A stretch of 64,000 nt of DNA from Salinisphaera sp052044135 (GCF_052044135.1 NZ_JBQDYF010000014.1:29748-93747); one strand, 5' to 3'; positions 38,834 to 47,973 are shown, counted from the first letter of the stretch. The notes: a model not told the origin generated them from the letters alone. Numbers and translations: made by a program.

Positions 38834-40015
38834 CTAGAGACCGAGAATGGCCTTGGAAATGATGTTCTTCTGGATCTCGTTGGAGCCGCCGAAGATCGAA
38901 AGCTTGCGCAGGTTGAAATAGCTCGGTGCCGCCACGCCCGCGAAATCGGGGCCTACGGGGGCGTCGTCTTCGTCGATGAACGGCAGCGCATGGGGGCCGG
39001 CCGCTTCACGATAGAGATCCGAAATCTTCTGGCGCACTTCCGTACCCATGATCTTGAGAAACGAGCTCTCGGCACCCGGCACGCCGCCGGCCTCGGCCGC
39101 GGCGACCACGCGCAGGTTGGTCATCTCGACCGCCATCAATTCGATCTCGATCTCGGCCAGCCGGTCGGCGAACGCAGGCTGTTCGATCAGGCGCTGCCCG
39201 CGAATCCGGTACTCATGGGCGATGGTCTTCAAATGCGTCAGCGCGGCCTTGGATATGCCGACGCCGGCGATGCCGGTGCGCTCGAAGGTCAGCAGGTACT
39301 TGGCGTAGGTCCAGCCCTTGTTTTCTTCGCCGACCCGGTTTTCCACTGGCACTTCGACGTTGTCGAAAAAGACTTCGTTGACCTCGTGCTCGCCGTCCAG
39401 CGTGATCAGCGGGCGCACGGTCACGCCCGGGCTGTTCATGTCGATCAGCAGGAAGGAAATGCCCTCCTGCTTCTTCGCCGCCCGGGGATCCGTGCGCACG
39501 AGGCAGAAGATCATGTTCGCGTGCTGGCCGAGCGTGGTCCAGGTCTTCTGGCCGTTGACGATGTAGTGATCGCCCTGGCGCTCGGCCCGCATTTTCAAAC
39601 TGGCCAGATCCGAGCCGGCCCCGGGCTCGGAATAGCCCTGGGCCCACCAGTCGTCCATGGTGAGCATGCGCGGCAGGTAGTAATCCTTCTGCGCCTGGCT
39701 GCCGAACTTGATGATGACGGGGGCCACCATGTTGATGCCGAACGGCAGCAGGCGCGGCGCCCCGGCGGCGGCGCACTCTTCCTCGAAGATATGCTTCTGG
39801 ATCGGCGACCAGCCCGGGCCGCCGTATTCGGTCGGCCAGTGCATCGCCAGCCAGCCTTTCTCGCCCAGCACGCGATGCCAGTGCACGGTTTCATCGCGGC
39901 TCAAGCGTCGATAGTTGTTGACCTTTTCGGCGATCGCGGCCGGAAGATTTGCCGCCAGAAAGCCGCGCACCTCGTCGCGAAAGGCGCGCTCGGCGTCGTT
40001 GTATTCAATATCCAT
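38834..40015 (-). CDS. Acyl-CoA dehydrogenase, large-subunit type (PimC-like)
   Basis: A 393-residue flavoprotein starting MDIEYNDAERAFRDEVRGFL. GYSEPGAGSDLASLKMRAER and VNGQKTWTTLGQHANMIFCL are typical ACAD motifs. Like its pair, it lacks Glu at the standard C-terminal position (IFGGSNEIQKN), but TFERTGIAG on the helix used by isovaleryl-CoA dehydrogenase supplies a candidate catalytic Glu. Twenty bases separate it from the small-subunit gene and 22 from the upstream fusion gene. Electrons should go to the ETF encoded at 54.5 kb. Confidence 0.86.
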   Translation of the reverse strand: MDIEYNDAERAFRDEVRGFLAANLPAAIAEKVNNYRRLSRDETVHWHRVLGEKGWLAMHWPTEYGGPGWSPIQKHIFEEECAAAGAPRLLPFGINMVAPVIIKFGSQAQKDYYLPRMLTMDDWWAQGYSEPGAGSDLASLKMRAERQGDHYIVNGQKTWTTLGQHANMIFCLVRTDPRAAKKQEGISFLLIDMNSPGVTVRPLITLDGEHEVNEVFFDNVEVPVENRVGEENKGWTYAKYLLTFERTGIAGVGISKAALTHLKTIAHEYRIRGQRLIEQPAFADRLAEIEIELMAVEMTNLRVVAAAEAGGVPGAESSFLKIMGTEVRQKISDLYREAAGPHALPFIDEDDAPVGPDFAGVAAPSYFNLRKLSIFGGSNEIQKNIISKAILGL

Positions 40016-40037
40016 GGGGTGTCGTTACCGAAACAGC

Positions 40038-42125
40038 TTAGAGGTCGGCGAAGCCCTTGCCTTCGCCAGCGAGTTTTTCGAGCAGGGGGGCGATCTGCCA
40101 GTCCGGATCGCCCGTGTCCTCGTGGAATGCCTTGATGCGTTCACGGACGTTTTCGAGTCCGAGCCGGTCGGCCCAGAACATCGGCCCGCCGCGGTAGGCG
40201 GGAAAGCCGTAGCCGTAGATCCAGACGATGTCGATATCCAGCGGCCGCGCGGCGATACCTTCTTCGAGGATCTTCGCGCCTTCGTTGATCATCACGTAAA
40301 GACAGCGCTCGCGAATTTCCTCGTCGCTGACCTCGCGCGGCGTGATGCCCTGCTCGGCCCGATATTTATCGATCTCGGCGGCCGTGGTTTCCGACGGCTC
40401 CGGCGTACGGCCGCCATCGGAGTAGTCGAAGACACCGCCTCCGGTCTTCTGGCCGAAGCGGCCGGCCTCGGCCAGCGCATCCATCCAGTTGCGCGCCGGG
40501 GCGTTGGCGGGATCGGTTTCCCGCAGGCCTTCGCGAATACGCCAGCCCACGTCCAGCCCGGCCAGATCGGCCATCGCAAACGGCCCCATGGGCAAGCCGA
40601 AATCGTAAAGCACGCGGTCGACCTGGGACGGCGTGGCCCCTTCATTGACCAGCGCCACCGCCTGGGCCTGGCGCTTGTGCAGCATGCGATTGCCGACAAA
40701 CCCGTAACACACGCCGACCGCGACCCCGACCTTGCCGATACGTCGCGCCAGCGCCATTACCGTGGCCAATACATCGTCGGCGGTCCGCTCGCCGCGCACC
40801 ACCTCCAGCAGCTTCATGACATTGGCCGGCGAGAAGAAATGCATGCCGAGCACGTCGGACGGCCGGGACGTCGCCCCGGCAATTTCGTTCACGTCCAGCG
40901 TCGAGGTGTTCGTTGCCAGAATCGCGCCGGGCTTCGCCACCCGATCAAGCTCGCCGAACACGGTCTTCTTGACGTCCATGTTCTCGAACACGGCTTCGAT
41001 GATCAGATCGGCCTCGGCCAGGTCGGCATACTCCAGCGTGGTCGACAGACGGCCCATATTGGCTTCCACCTGTTCGGTCGTGAGACGACCTTTTCGGGCA
41101 CTGGCCTCGTAGTTCCGGCGCATGGTTGCCACGCCGCGATCAAGCGCGTCCTGCTTGTTTTCCAGCAGTGTCACCGGGATCCCGGCGGACAGGAAATTCA
41201 TGGCGATGCCGCCGCCCATCGTGCCCGCCCCAAGCACCGCGACGCGCTTGATCTCGCGTTGCGGGGTATCCTTTGCCAGCCCCGGCACCCGGGCCACCTC
41301 GCGTTCAGCGAAGAAGACATGGCGCAGGGCCGCCGACTGCGGCGAATCGAGTAATTCGGCAAACAGCTCGCGTTCGCGCGCCATGCCGGCGGCGAAATCC
41401 ATCTCGGTGGCCGCCTTGACCGCCTTGATGCAGTGAAACGGCGCCAGGTGGCCGCGTTTTTTGCGCGCGATGATGGCCTCGAACTCGGCGAAGACAGCGG
41501 CTTCTTCTGTCGCAACGGAAAGCTCGCTGACCGGGCGGCGCGGCGCGTCCTCAGCGATCAGTCTCTGGGCGTAGGCGATGGCTTCGGTCTTGAGATCGCC
41601 GCTCACTACCACGTCGACGACCCCCATCTCCGCCAGCCGCGCGGCCTTGATCGGCTTGCCCTCGACGATTGCTTCCAGTGCCGCCTTCGCGCCGATCAGG
41701 CGCGGCAGGCGCTGCGTGCCGCCGGCGCCGGGCAGCAGGCCGAGGTTAACCTCCGGCAGCCCCATTTTCGCCGAATCCAGCGCCAGTCGATAATCGCAAC
41801 CGAGTGTGATCTCCATGCCGCCGCCGAGGGCCGTGCCATGAACGGCAGCGATCACTCGTTTATCGCTGGCCTCGATTGCATCGATGACCTCGGGCAGCGC
41901 CGGCGGCTTCGGTGTCTGGCCGAACTCGCGGATATCGGCGCCCGCCGGAAAGGTGCGGCCAGCGCCCATGATCACCAGCGCCCTGGCGGATTCGTCGGCC
42001 AGGCCCTCGTTCAAGGCCTCGAGCAGGCCCTGGCGAACCGCGTGGCCCAGGGCGTTGACCGGCGGGTTGTCGACCACGATCAGGCCGACGCCCGCCTCGC
42101 ATCGATAGGAAACGACATCGCTCAT
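40038..42125 (-). CDS. Enoyl-CoA hydratase / 3-hydroxyacyl-CoA dehydrogenase fusion
   Basis: Trifunctional-type FadB/PimF-like protein of 695 residues. The N-terminal crotonase domain has AGADIREFGQ, AAVHGTALGGGMEITLGCD and the catalytic Glu region GLPEVNLGLLPGAGGTQRLP. From about residue 295 comes the NAD-binding domain (VAVLGAGTMGGGIAMNFLSAG), then LGMHFFSPANVMKLLEVV and the C-terminal 3HCDH domains ending near YGFPAYRGGPMFWAD. It hydrates enoyl-CoA and oxidises the hydroxyacyl-CoA. It lies 49 bp downstream of the CoA ligase in one operon. Start MSDVVSYRCEAG is by alignment. Confidence 0.93.
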   Translation of the reverse strand: MSDVVSYRCEAGVGLIVVDNPPVNALGHAVRQGLLEALNEGLADESARALVIMGAGRTFPAGADIREFGQTPKPPALPEVIDAIEASDKRVIAAVHGTALGGGMEITLGCDYRLALDSAKMGLPEVNLGLLPGAGGTQRLPRLIGAKAALEAIVEGKPIKAARLAEMGVVDVVVSGDLKTEAIAYAQRLIAEDAPRRPVSELSVATEEAAVFAEFEAIIARKKRGHLAPFHCIKAVKAATEMDFAAGMARERELFAELLDSPQSAALRHVFFAEREVARVPGLAKDTPQREIKRVAVLGAGTMGGGIAMNFLSAGIPVTLLENKQDALDRGVATMRRNYEASARKGRLTTEQVEANMGRLSTTLEYADLAEADLIIEAVFENMDVKKTVFGELDRVAKPGAILATNTSTLDVNEIAGATSRPSDVLGMHFFSPANVMKLLEVVRGERTADDVLATVMALARRIGKVGVAVGVCYGFVGNRMLHKRQAQAVALVNEGATPSQVDRVLYDFGLPMGPFAMADLAGLDVGWRIREGLRETDPANAPARNWMDALAEAGRFGQKTGGGVFDYSDGGRTPEPSETTAAEIDKYRAEQGITPREVSDEEIRERCLYVMINEGAKILEEGIAARPLDIDIVWIYGYGFPAYRGGPMFWADRLGLENVRERIKAFHEDTGDPDWQIAPLLEKLAGEGKGFADL

Positions 42126-42174
42126 GAATACTCCTTGCGCTGCAAAACCCTCGCCGGGCGAAGCAAATATCCGG

Positions 42175-43830
42175 TTATGCGTCTTGCCATTCGGCCTCCT
42201 GCAGGCGACGCCACATGACCTTGCCGGTCTGGGAACGGGGCAGTTCGAGACAGATCTCGACCGCCCGCGGCACTTTGTAAGCCGCCATGTTGTCGCGACA
42301 CCAGGCCAGAATGTCGGCCTCGGTCGCGGTCGCGCCGTCGACCAGCACGACACAGGCCTTGACCGATTCACCACGACGGGTGTCGGGCGTGGCGATCACG
42401 CAGGCTTCGCGGATCTCCGGGTGGCCGTACATCAACGCCTCGACCTCGGCCGGCCAGACCTTGTAGCCCGAGGCGTTGATCATCCGTTTGACGCGGTCGA
42501 CCATGAAGAAATAGCCGTCCGCGTCATAGCGGCCGATATCGCCGGTCCGGAGGAAGTGCTTGCCGTCGATCTCGATGAAGGCCGCGGCCGTGGCCTCCGG
42601 CCGATTCCAGTAGCCGACGCACACCTGCGGCCCATGCAACACGATTTCCCCGCTCTCGCCGATCGACACCTCGGCCTGCGTTTCCAGGTCGATGATCCGC
42701 GCATCGACACTGAACACCGGAATCCCCAGACACTGGGCTTTCGGCGCCCCGAGCGGATTGATATGAGTCGCCGCCATGGTCTCGCTGAGACCGTAGCCTT
42801 CGATGTAATCCAGCCCGGTCAGGTCGCGCAGTTTGCCGGCTACCGCGGCCGGCATGGCCGCCCCGCCGCCACCGATGTATGTCAGGCTCGACAAATCGAA
42901 GGACTCGATCTCGGGATCGGCCAGCAGGTCCACCGCCATGGTCACGATGTTGGTCCAGCGATCGACCCGGTGGCGTTCGATAAGCCGGGCCGCCGTGCGC
43001 CGGTCCCAGCGCGTCATGATGACCAGAGTGGCGCCGGCATAGATGGGCGCATTCATGCTGTTCTGCATGCCGGTGACATGAAAGAACGGCAGCGTGGCGA
43101 GATTGACCGCCTCGGAGGTGCCGTAACTCCACACCACGCTGTGCACCGCCGTGGCCATCACCGAGGTGTGGGTATGCATGCAACCCTTGGGCTGGCCCGT
43201 GGTGCCGGAGCTGTAGGGCAATACCGCGAGATCGTCGGGGCCGACGTCAAGCGCCGGCGGCGCGTGGCCGGCGGCCATGGCATCGCGCCAGGCGGTCACC
43301 CCGGCTGCCTGCGGTGTTTCGAACGGTGCCGAGACCTCCGCCGGCAGTTCGAGATCGCAGGCCGCCGGCGCGTACTCGCTGTAGGCCGTGACCACGATCT
43401 CGTCCAGCAGGCCGGATGCGAGCAGCGGCGTGACCTCGGCCAGACGCTCCTGGCCGCAGAGGCACAGGCGGGCTTCGGTATCGCGGGCGTAGTGTTCGAT
43501 TTCGCCGGTGCGATTCATCGGATTGACCGGCACCACCACCGCATTGGCGCGCAGAATCGCATAGAAGGCAACAACGTACTGCGGCGCGTTCTGCATATAG
43601 AGCAGTACCCGGTCGCCGCGGGCCACGCCCTGCGCTGTCAGATAGCCGGCCAGCGCAAGCGCCTCGCGCTCAAGCGCGGCATACGTCATCGCGGCGCCGT
43701 AATAAAGGATCGCGTCACGCTCCGGATAGCGCTGCGCGGAAATCGCGAGATTGGCGAACACGCTGGTCCGGGGCAGGGCCAGACGGTGCGGCAGGTAGGC
43801 AGGCCATACGGCATGGTGCCGATCGAACAT
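42175..43830 (-). CDS. Acyl-CoA synthetase (AMP-forming, medium/long-chain type)
   Basis: Activates a carboxylic acid to its CoA ester. The 551-residue protein has the AMP-binding motif LPYSSGTTGQPKGCMH, YIEGYGLSETMAATHINPLG, the hinge and GYKVWPAEVEALMYGHP, and the catalytic Lys in RSQTGKVMWRRL. The frame runs upstream to 43986, but homologues start MFDRHHAVWP, a GAGGAG site lies 9 bp before that ATG (43830), and the shared operator-like motif falls in the extension, so 43830 is used. It is the first gene of a four-gene minus-strand operon. Confidence 0.9.
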   Translation of the reverse strand: MFDRHHAVWPAYLPHRLALPRTSVFANLAISAQRYPERDAILYYGAAMTYAALEREALALAGYLTAQGVARGDRVLLYMQNAPQYVVAFYAILRANAVVVPVNPMNRTGEIEHYARDTEARLCLCGQERLAEVTPLLASGLLDEIVVTAYSEYAPAACDLELPAEVSAPFETPQAAGVTAWRDAMAAGHAPPALDVGPDDLAVLPYSSGTTGQPKGCMHTHTSVMATAVHSVVWSYGTSEAVNLATLPFFHVTGMQNSMNAPIYAGATLVIMTRWDRRTAARLIERHRVDRWTNIVTMAVDLLADPEIESFDLSSLTYIGGGGAAMPAAVAGKLRDLTGLDYIEGYGLSETMAATHINPLGAPKAQCLGIPVFSVDARIIDLETQAEVSIGESGEIVLHGPQVCVGYWNRPEATAAAFIEIDGKHFLRTGDIGRYDADGYFFMVDRVKRMINASGYKVWPAEVEALMYGHPEIREACVIATPDTRRGESVKACVVLVDGATATEADILAWCRDNMAAYKVPRAVEICLELPRSQTGKVMWRRLQEAEWQDA

Positions 43831-43938
43831 TGCGTGCATCTCCTCGTCGTCCAACAGACCCGGCCACGCGTTCTCAAGCGCATGTTTTATCCGGATGGAT
43901 CCGACTCTGTCACCGGCCGCCGGTGGCGTCAATGTATT

Positions 43939-43955
43939 TTGAAACGACATTCCAT
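43939..43955. promoter_or_regulatory. Operator-like motif upstream of the CoA-ligase operon (site B)
   Basis: Minus-strand 17-mer ATGGAATGTCGTTTCAA, a full match to TGGAAT-N2-YGTTYYR, 109 bp before the ligase start. The flanking CGACATT / AATGTCG (43945-43973) adds a second dyad in AT-rich sequence suited to a promoter. Its eleven bases CGTTTCAAAAT are identical to those at site E. Confidence 0.65.
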
Positions 43956-44031
43956 TTTTTAATTCCAATGTCGTATGCCGGTGCAACGGCCCCCGTGGTC
44001 CGGGGCGCCATGACGATCAGCCGCTCATCGC

Positions 44032-44820
44032 TCAGCGGCGAATATCGATATCCGGATCGTCCGCCGTCCGCGCGAGCAACGCTTCGTTGCAGCGCGTGCC
44101 GTGCAGCGGCGTGGCCGAGACATGGTGCTCGCGCAAGGCCGCGACATCGCCGCGCGGGTCGTCGACCGCAGCTGCGTTGCTGCGGAAACCCAGCCACTGG
44201 CCAGCGTGCGGATCGTTGGCGGTGACTGGCGTCAGCTTCGGGGCACGAATCGCACCCCGGGTCTGACGGGTGAAACGCAGGCCGCGTATGGAATCCAGCG
44301 GCTGCATGGGGAAGTTGACACTCCAGCAGCAGCTGCCGTCGCGGGCCCGCCGGGCCAGCAACGACTCGATGACCCGTCGGGCATAAGCCCGGGCCACGCT
44401 GAAATCCGGCGCGGCGCCGGCATGATAGGCCTGGCTGAGCGCGATGGCGTCGATGCCGAGATGGTTGGCAGCCAGCACCGCGCCCACGGTGCCGGAATAC
44501 ATCACCGAATCGGACAGATTGGCGCCCCAGTTCACCCCGGACAGCACCAGATCGGGGGCCCGATCTGCACACAGCGCAGCCAGCGCATACATCACGCAGT
44601 CGGCCGGGGTACCGGAAACCGCATAGCGACGCGCCTCGCGACGTAGCGCTCGCAGTGGCTGGTGCATGGAAATGCCCTGGCCTACACCGGACTGGTCGGT
44701 CTGCGGCGCGACCACCCATACCTCGTCGGCCAGCGTGGTGGCCAGCTGTTCGGCCACCGCCAAGCCCGGCGCATCGATGCCATCGTCATTGGTGACCAGG
44801 ATGCGCTGAAAGCGCGTCAT
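44032..44820 (-). CDS. SurE-family 5'/3'-nucleotidase or acid phosphatase
   Basis: A 262-residue metallophosphatase with intact SurE motifs: ILVTNDDGIDAPGL (metal-binding Asp-Asp), SGVGQGISMHQPLR, VSGTPADCVMYAL and LVLSGVNWGANLSDSVMYSG. Unlike the housekeeping surE, which sits with pcm and rpoS, this copy ends a catabolic operon behind a kinase-like gene. It is therefore likely a specialised paralogue acting on an unknown phosphate ester. Start MTRFQR is fixed by alignment. Confidence 0.88.
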   Translation of the reverse strand: MTRFQRILVTNDDGIDAPGLAVAEQLATTLADEVWVVAPQTDQSGVGQGISMHQPLRALRREARRYAVSGTPADCVMYALAALCADRAPDLVLSGVNWGANLSDSVMYSGTVGAVLAANHLGIDAIALSQAYHAGAAPDFSVARAYARRVIESLLARRARDGSCCWSVNFPMQPLDSIRGLRFTRQTRGAIRAPKLTPVTANDPHAGQWLGFRSNAAAVDDPRGDVAALREHHVSATPLHGTRCNEALLARTADDPDIDIRR

Positions 44821-44860
44821 GCCGACTCTCGATTCAAAAACGGGCCGAGCGAACTGCCGG

Positions 44861-45943
44861 TCAATCGTGGCTTCGCGCGATTTCCCAGCCGCGCTCGGCC
44901 AGCCGGCCGGCCTGGCGCCCGACTTCCAGTGCATTGGCGTTGCTGGCATTGCCCTGAACCGCGCGCGCATAGACCCCCTGCAGGATGGCGGCGATCCGGA
45001 ACAGCGAAAAAGCGATGAACACGGGCCAGTCATCGATCTGAGCGAGATTGCGGCGCGCGCGGTAGCGCGCGAGCAACTCGGCCTCATCCGGGATGCCGTG
45101 TTCGGCCAGGTCGAGGCCCACCAGACCGGGCAGACCCGCCTGGCCCGGCGGCAGGTAGTACGGCAGGCAGGCATAGGCCAGATCGGCCAGGGGATGCCCG
45201 AGCGTGGCGAGCTCCCAGTCGAGCACCGCACGCACTGCCGACAGATCCGGCGCCAGCAGCAGATTGCCGATGCGGAAATCGCCATGGGCGATGGTCGGCG
45301 GGCTGTCCGGCGGCAGATGTTCGGCGAGCCAGTCGCCGAGCGCGATCATGGCCGGGTCGGGTTCGTCGGTGGACTGGTCGTACTGCTTGCGCCAGAGGGC
45401 AACCTGGCGCTCGACATAGCCCTCGGGCTTGCCGAAATCGGACAACCCGACTGCCGCCACATCGACGGAATGCAGCGCCGCCAGCGTATCGATCATGCGG
45501 TGATACACCCCGGCCCGCTGATCGCGCGCAACATCGGCCAGGGTGGGCTGGTTATTGAACACCCGGCCCTCGACATAATCCATTACATAGAACGGCGTAC
45601 CGATCACCGCGGCGTCATCGCAGTAGCTGCGCATGGCCGGAACCGGCACGTCGGGTACGTTCGCCAGGGCATCCATCACCCGGTATTCCCGGTCCACGCG
45701 ATGCGCCGAGGGCAGAATCCTGCCCGGCGGCTGCTTGCGCAGCACATAGCGCGCGCCGCGTTCGCCTTCGCCGATCTGCAACAGGAAGGTCGGGTTCGAC
45801 TGGCCACCCTGGAACTGCTTCACCGACAGCGCACCCGTGAGCAGCCCTTCGCGCTCAAGATAGCGTTCGAGTGCGCCGGTATCGAACCGATGGGCGCTTC
45901 GAATATCAACCAGCGCCGGCTCGCCTGCCTCTTGTTCGCTCAT
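44861..45943 (-). CDS. Aminoglycoside-phosphotransferase-fold kinase (ACAD10/11 N-domain / LvaA-like)
   Basis: A 360-residue protein kinase-like fold enzyme. VLRKQPPG holds the ATP-anchoring Lys, IAHGDFRIGNLLL is the catalytic loop, and AVLDWELATLGHPLADLAY carries the metal-binding Asp. This subgroup is found with acyl-CoA dehydrogenases: as the N-domain of eukaryotic ACAD10/11 and as LvaA in Pseudomonas levulinate catabolism, where it phosphorylates a 4-hydroxyacyl-CoA. The ACAD partner is two genes upstream, which supports the same kind of role. It is not expected to confer antibiotic resistance. Confidence 0.85.
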   Translation of the reverse strand: MSEQEAGEPALVDIRSAHRFDTGALERYLEREGLLTGALSVKQFQGGQSNPTFLLQIGEGERGARYVLRKQPPGRILPSAHRVDREYRVMDALANVPDVPVPAMRSYCDDAAVIGTPFYVMDYVEGRVFNNQPTLADVARDQRAGVYHRMIDTLAALHSVDVAAVGLSDFGKPEGYVERQVALWRKQYDQSTDEPDPAMIALGDWLAEHLPPDSPPTIAHGDFRIGNLLLAPDLSAVRAVLDWELATLGHPLADLAYACLPYYLPPGQAGLPGLVGLDLAEHGIPDEAELLARYRARRNLAQIDDWPVFIAFSLFRIAAILQGVYARAVQGNASNANALEVGRQAGRLAERGWEIARSHD

Positions 45944-45960
45944 AACGCGTCCTCGCCGGT

Positions 45961-46728
45961 TCAGCCGGCAATCGTCTCGCCGCCGTCGGCGACCAGCGTC
46001 TGCCCGGTGACGTAATCGCCGGCCGCGCTGGCCAGGAAGACCGCCACCCCGGCGATGTCATCGGGCTCGCCGATCCGGCGCACCGGTGTGCGCTGTTCGG
46101 CCTGGGCCAGCCGCTCCGGATCCTCGATCAGCGCTTTCGCGAAATCGGTACGCACCAGCCCCGGCGCGATCGCATTGACGCGAATGTTTTGCGGCCCCCA
46201 CTCCACCGCGAGGTTGCGTACCAGCGCCGCCTCGGCCGCCTTCGAAACCCCGTACGTCCCGATCACGTTGTTACCGCGCAGGGCGGCGATCGACGACAGC
46301 ACGATCACCCGCCCGCGCCCGCGTTCGGCCATGCCCGGCAGCACCATGTTGCACAACCAGAAGGTCGAGCGGACGTTGGTGTTCATGATCTTGTCCCAGG
46401 CCTCGTCGGTCATGTCGCCGGTCGGGCCGTACACCGGGTTGGTGGCGGCGTTGCATACCAGCACGTCGATACCGCCGTAGGTCGTGATCGTGGTATCGAC
46501 CAGATGCTGCAGCTGGCTCTTGTCGCCGACATGACAGGCAATGGCGATGGCGTCGAAGCCGGCGTTGCGCAGTTCTGCGGCCACGGCGTCGCAGGCCTCG
46601 GCCTTGCGGCTGGAGATCACGACCTTCGCGCCGTGCGCCGCCATCTGCCAGGCGATCGCCTTGCCGATGCCCCGGCTGGAGCCGGTAATCACCGCGACCT
46701 GGCCGGTCAAATCAAACAGTTGCCCCAT
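45961..46728 (-). CDS. Short-chain dehydrogenase/reductase (FabG-like)
   Basis: A 255-residue SDR with the cofactor motif VITGSSRGIGKAIA, NAATNP (NAG equivalent), the catalytic Ser-Tyr-Lys in LSSIAALRGNNVIGTYGVSK, and the C-terminal GDYVTGQTLVADGG. It lies between the ACAD10/11-like dehydrogenase (30 bp upstream) and the kinase gene (17 bp downstream), so it probably acts on a hydroxyacyl- or ketoacyl-CoA of the same pathway. The Arg after the second Gly (SSRGIG) suggests NADP(H) use. Confidence 0.88.
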   Translation of the reverse strand: MGQLFDLTGQVAVITGSSRGIGKAIAWQMAAHGAKVVISSRKAEACDAVAAELRNAGFDAIAIACHVGDKSQLQHLVDTTITTYGGIDVLVCNAATNPVYGPTGDMTDEAWDKIMNTNVRSTFWLCNMVLPGMAERGRGRVIVLSSIAALRGNNVIGTYGVSKAAEAALVRNLAVEWGPQNIRVNAIAPGLVRTDFAKALIEDPERLAQAEQRTPVRRIGEPDDIAGVAVFLASAAGDYVTGQTLVADGGETIAG

Positions 46729-46758
46729 ATCCCGCTCCTGTAAGCCGTGTTCGCCGGC

Positions 46759-47973
46759 TCAGCCGGCATCGGCGCTCTGGCGCCGCAGTTCGAGTTTGGC
46801 GATGGCATCCAGATGCACCTCGTCCGGCCCATCGGCCAGCCGCAACGTGCGAATGTGTGCCCAGGCGCGCGCGAGGAAGCTGTCCTGCGACACACCGAGC
46901 GCGCCGTGGGCCTGGATCGCCCGGTCGAGCACCCGCAGTGCCATCTCGGGCGCCACCACCTTGATCATCGCGATCTCCTGGCGGGCGGCCTTGTTGCCGA
47001 CCGCATCCATGCGTTCGGCGGCGTGCAGCGTCAGCAACCGCGCCTGATCGATCTCGACCCGGGAACGCGCGATCTGTTTGCGGATCGAGTCGAAATCCGC
47101 CAGCTTGCGGCCGAAGGCCTCGCGCTCGGCGACCCGCGCGCACATCGCTTCCAGCGCCCGTTCGGCCATGCCGATGGTGCGCATGCAATGATGAATACGC
47201 CCCGGGCCCAGCCGGCCCTGGGCGATCTCGAAGCCGCGCCCCTCGCCGAGAATGATGTTCCCGGCCGGCACCCGCACGTTGTCGTAATGAATATCGGCAT
47301 GGCCTTCGGGCGCGTCGTCATACCCGAACACATACAGTGCACGCTCGATCTTCACACCCGGCGTATCCAGCGGCACGAGAATCATGGATTGCTGCTTGTG
47401 GCGCTCGGCCCCGGGGTCGGTCTTGCCCATCACGATGGCGATCGCGCAATCGCGCGACATGGCCCCGGACGACCACCACTTGCGGCCGTTGATCACGTAT
47501 TCATCGCCGTCGCGCACGATCGACGTGCCGATATTGGTGGCGTCGGAGGAGGCGACCTCCGGCTCGGTCATGGAAAAGCAGGACCGGATCTCGCCTTCGA
47601 GCAAAGGCGTCAGCCAGCGTTGCTGCTGCTCGGGGCTGCCGTAACGTGCCAGTACTTCCATGTTGCCGGTGTCCGGCGCGTTGCAATTGAACACACTCGG
47701 CGCGATCGGGCTGCGCCCCATGATTTCGCACAGATGGGCGTAATCGTGGTTGGACAGACCGGCGCCGTGCTCGCTGTCGGGCAGAAACAGATTCCACAGC
47801 CCCTGTTCGCGTGCCCGGGCCTTGAGCTGGCCATGAATCGGCGGCTCCGACCAACGATCCGCCGCCTGTGCGTGCTGGGCGGCATAGACCGCCTCGTTCG
47901 GATACACATGCTCGGCCATGAACTTTCGCAGCCGGGATCGCAGCGCCTCGGCGCGATCGGAAAGCGCTCCCAT
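46759..47973 (-). CDS. ACAD10/11-like acyl-CoA dehydrogenase
   Basis: A 404-residue flavoprotein. CFSMTEPEVASSDATNIGT, VINGRKWWSSGAM, AIVMGKTDP and IQAHGALGVSQD are characteristic of the ACAD10/ACAD11/LvaC branch rather than of chain-length-specific dehydrogenases. Members of this branch can act on 4-phosphorylated acyl-CoAs made by their kinase partners. Start MGALSDRAEAL has GGAGAGG 5-10 bp upstream. First gene of the ACAD-SDR-kinase-SurE operon, preceded by the shared operator-like motif. Confidence 0.88.
   Translation of the reverse strand: MGALSDRAEALRSRLRKFMAEHVYPNEAVYAAQHAQAADRWSEPPIHGQLKARAREQGLWNLFLPDSEHGAGLSNHDYAHLCEIMGRSPIAPSVFNCNAPDTGNMEVLARYGSPEQQQRWLTPLLEGEIRSCFSMTEPEVASSDATNIGTSIVRDGDEYVINGRKWWSSGAMSRDCAIAIVMGKTDPGAERHKQQSMILVPLDTPGVKIERALYVFGYDDAPEGHADIHYDNVRVPAGNIILGEGRGFEIAQGRLGPGRIHHCMRTIGMAERALEAMCARVAEREAFGRKLADFDSIRKQIARSRVEIDQARLLTLHAAERMDAVGNKAARQEIAMIKVVAPEMALRVLDRAIQAHGALGVSQDSFLARAWAHIRTLRLADGPDEVHLDAIAKLELRRQSADAG

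Noticed and set aside
43831..43986. Longer N-terminus for the acyl-CoA synthetase
   Set aside because: Homologues begin at MFDRHHAVWP, the GAGGAG site fits that ATG, and the shared operator-like motif lies in the extension.
44861..45943. Aminoglycoside resistance gene
   Set aside because: The phosphotransferase fold matches the ACAD-associated subgroup and the gene sits in an acyl-CoA operon; nothing points to antibiotic substrates.
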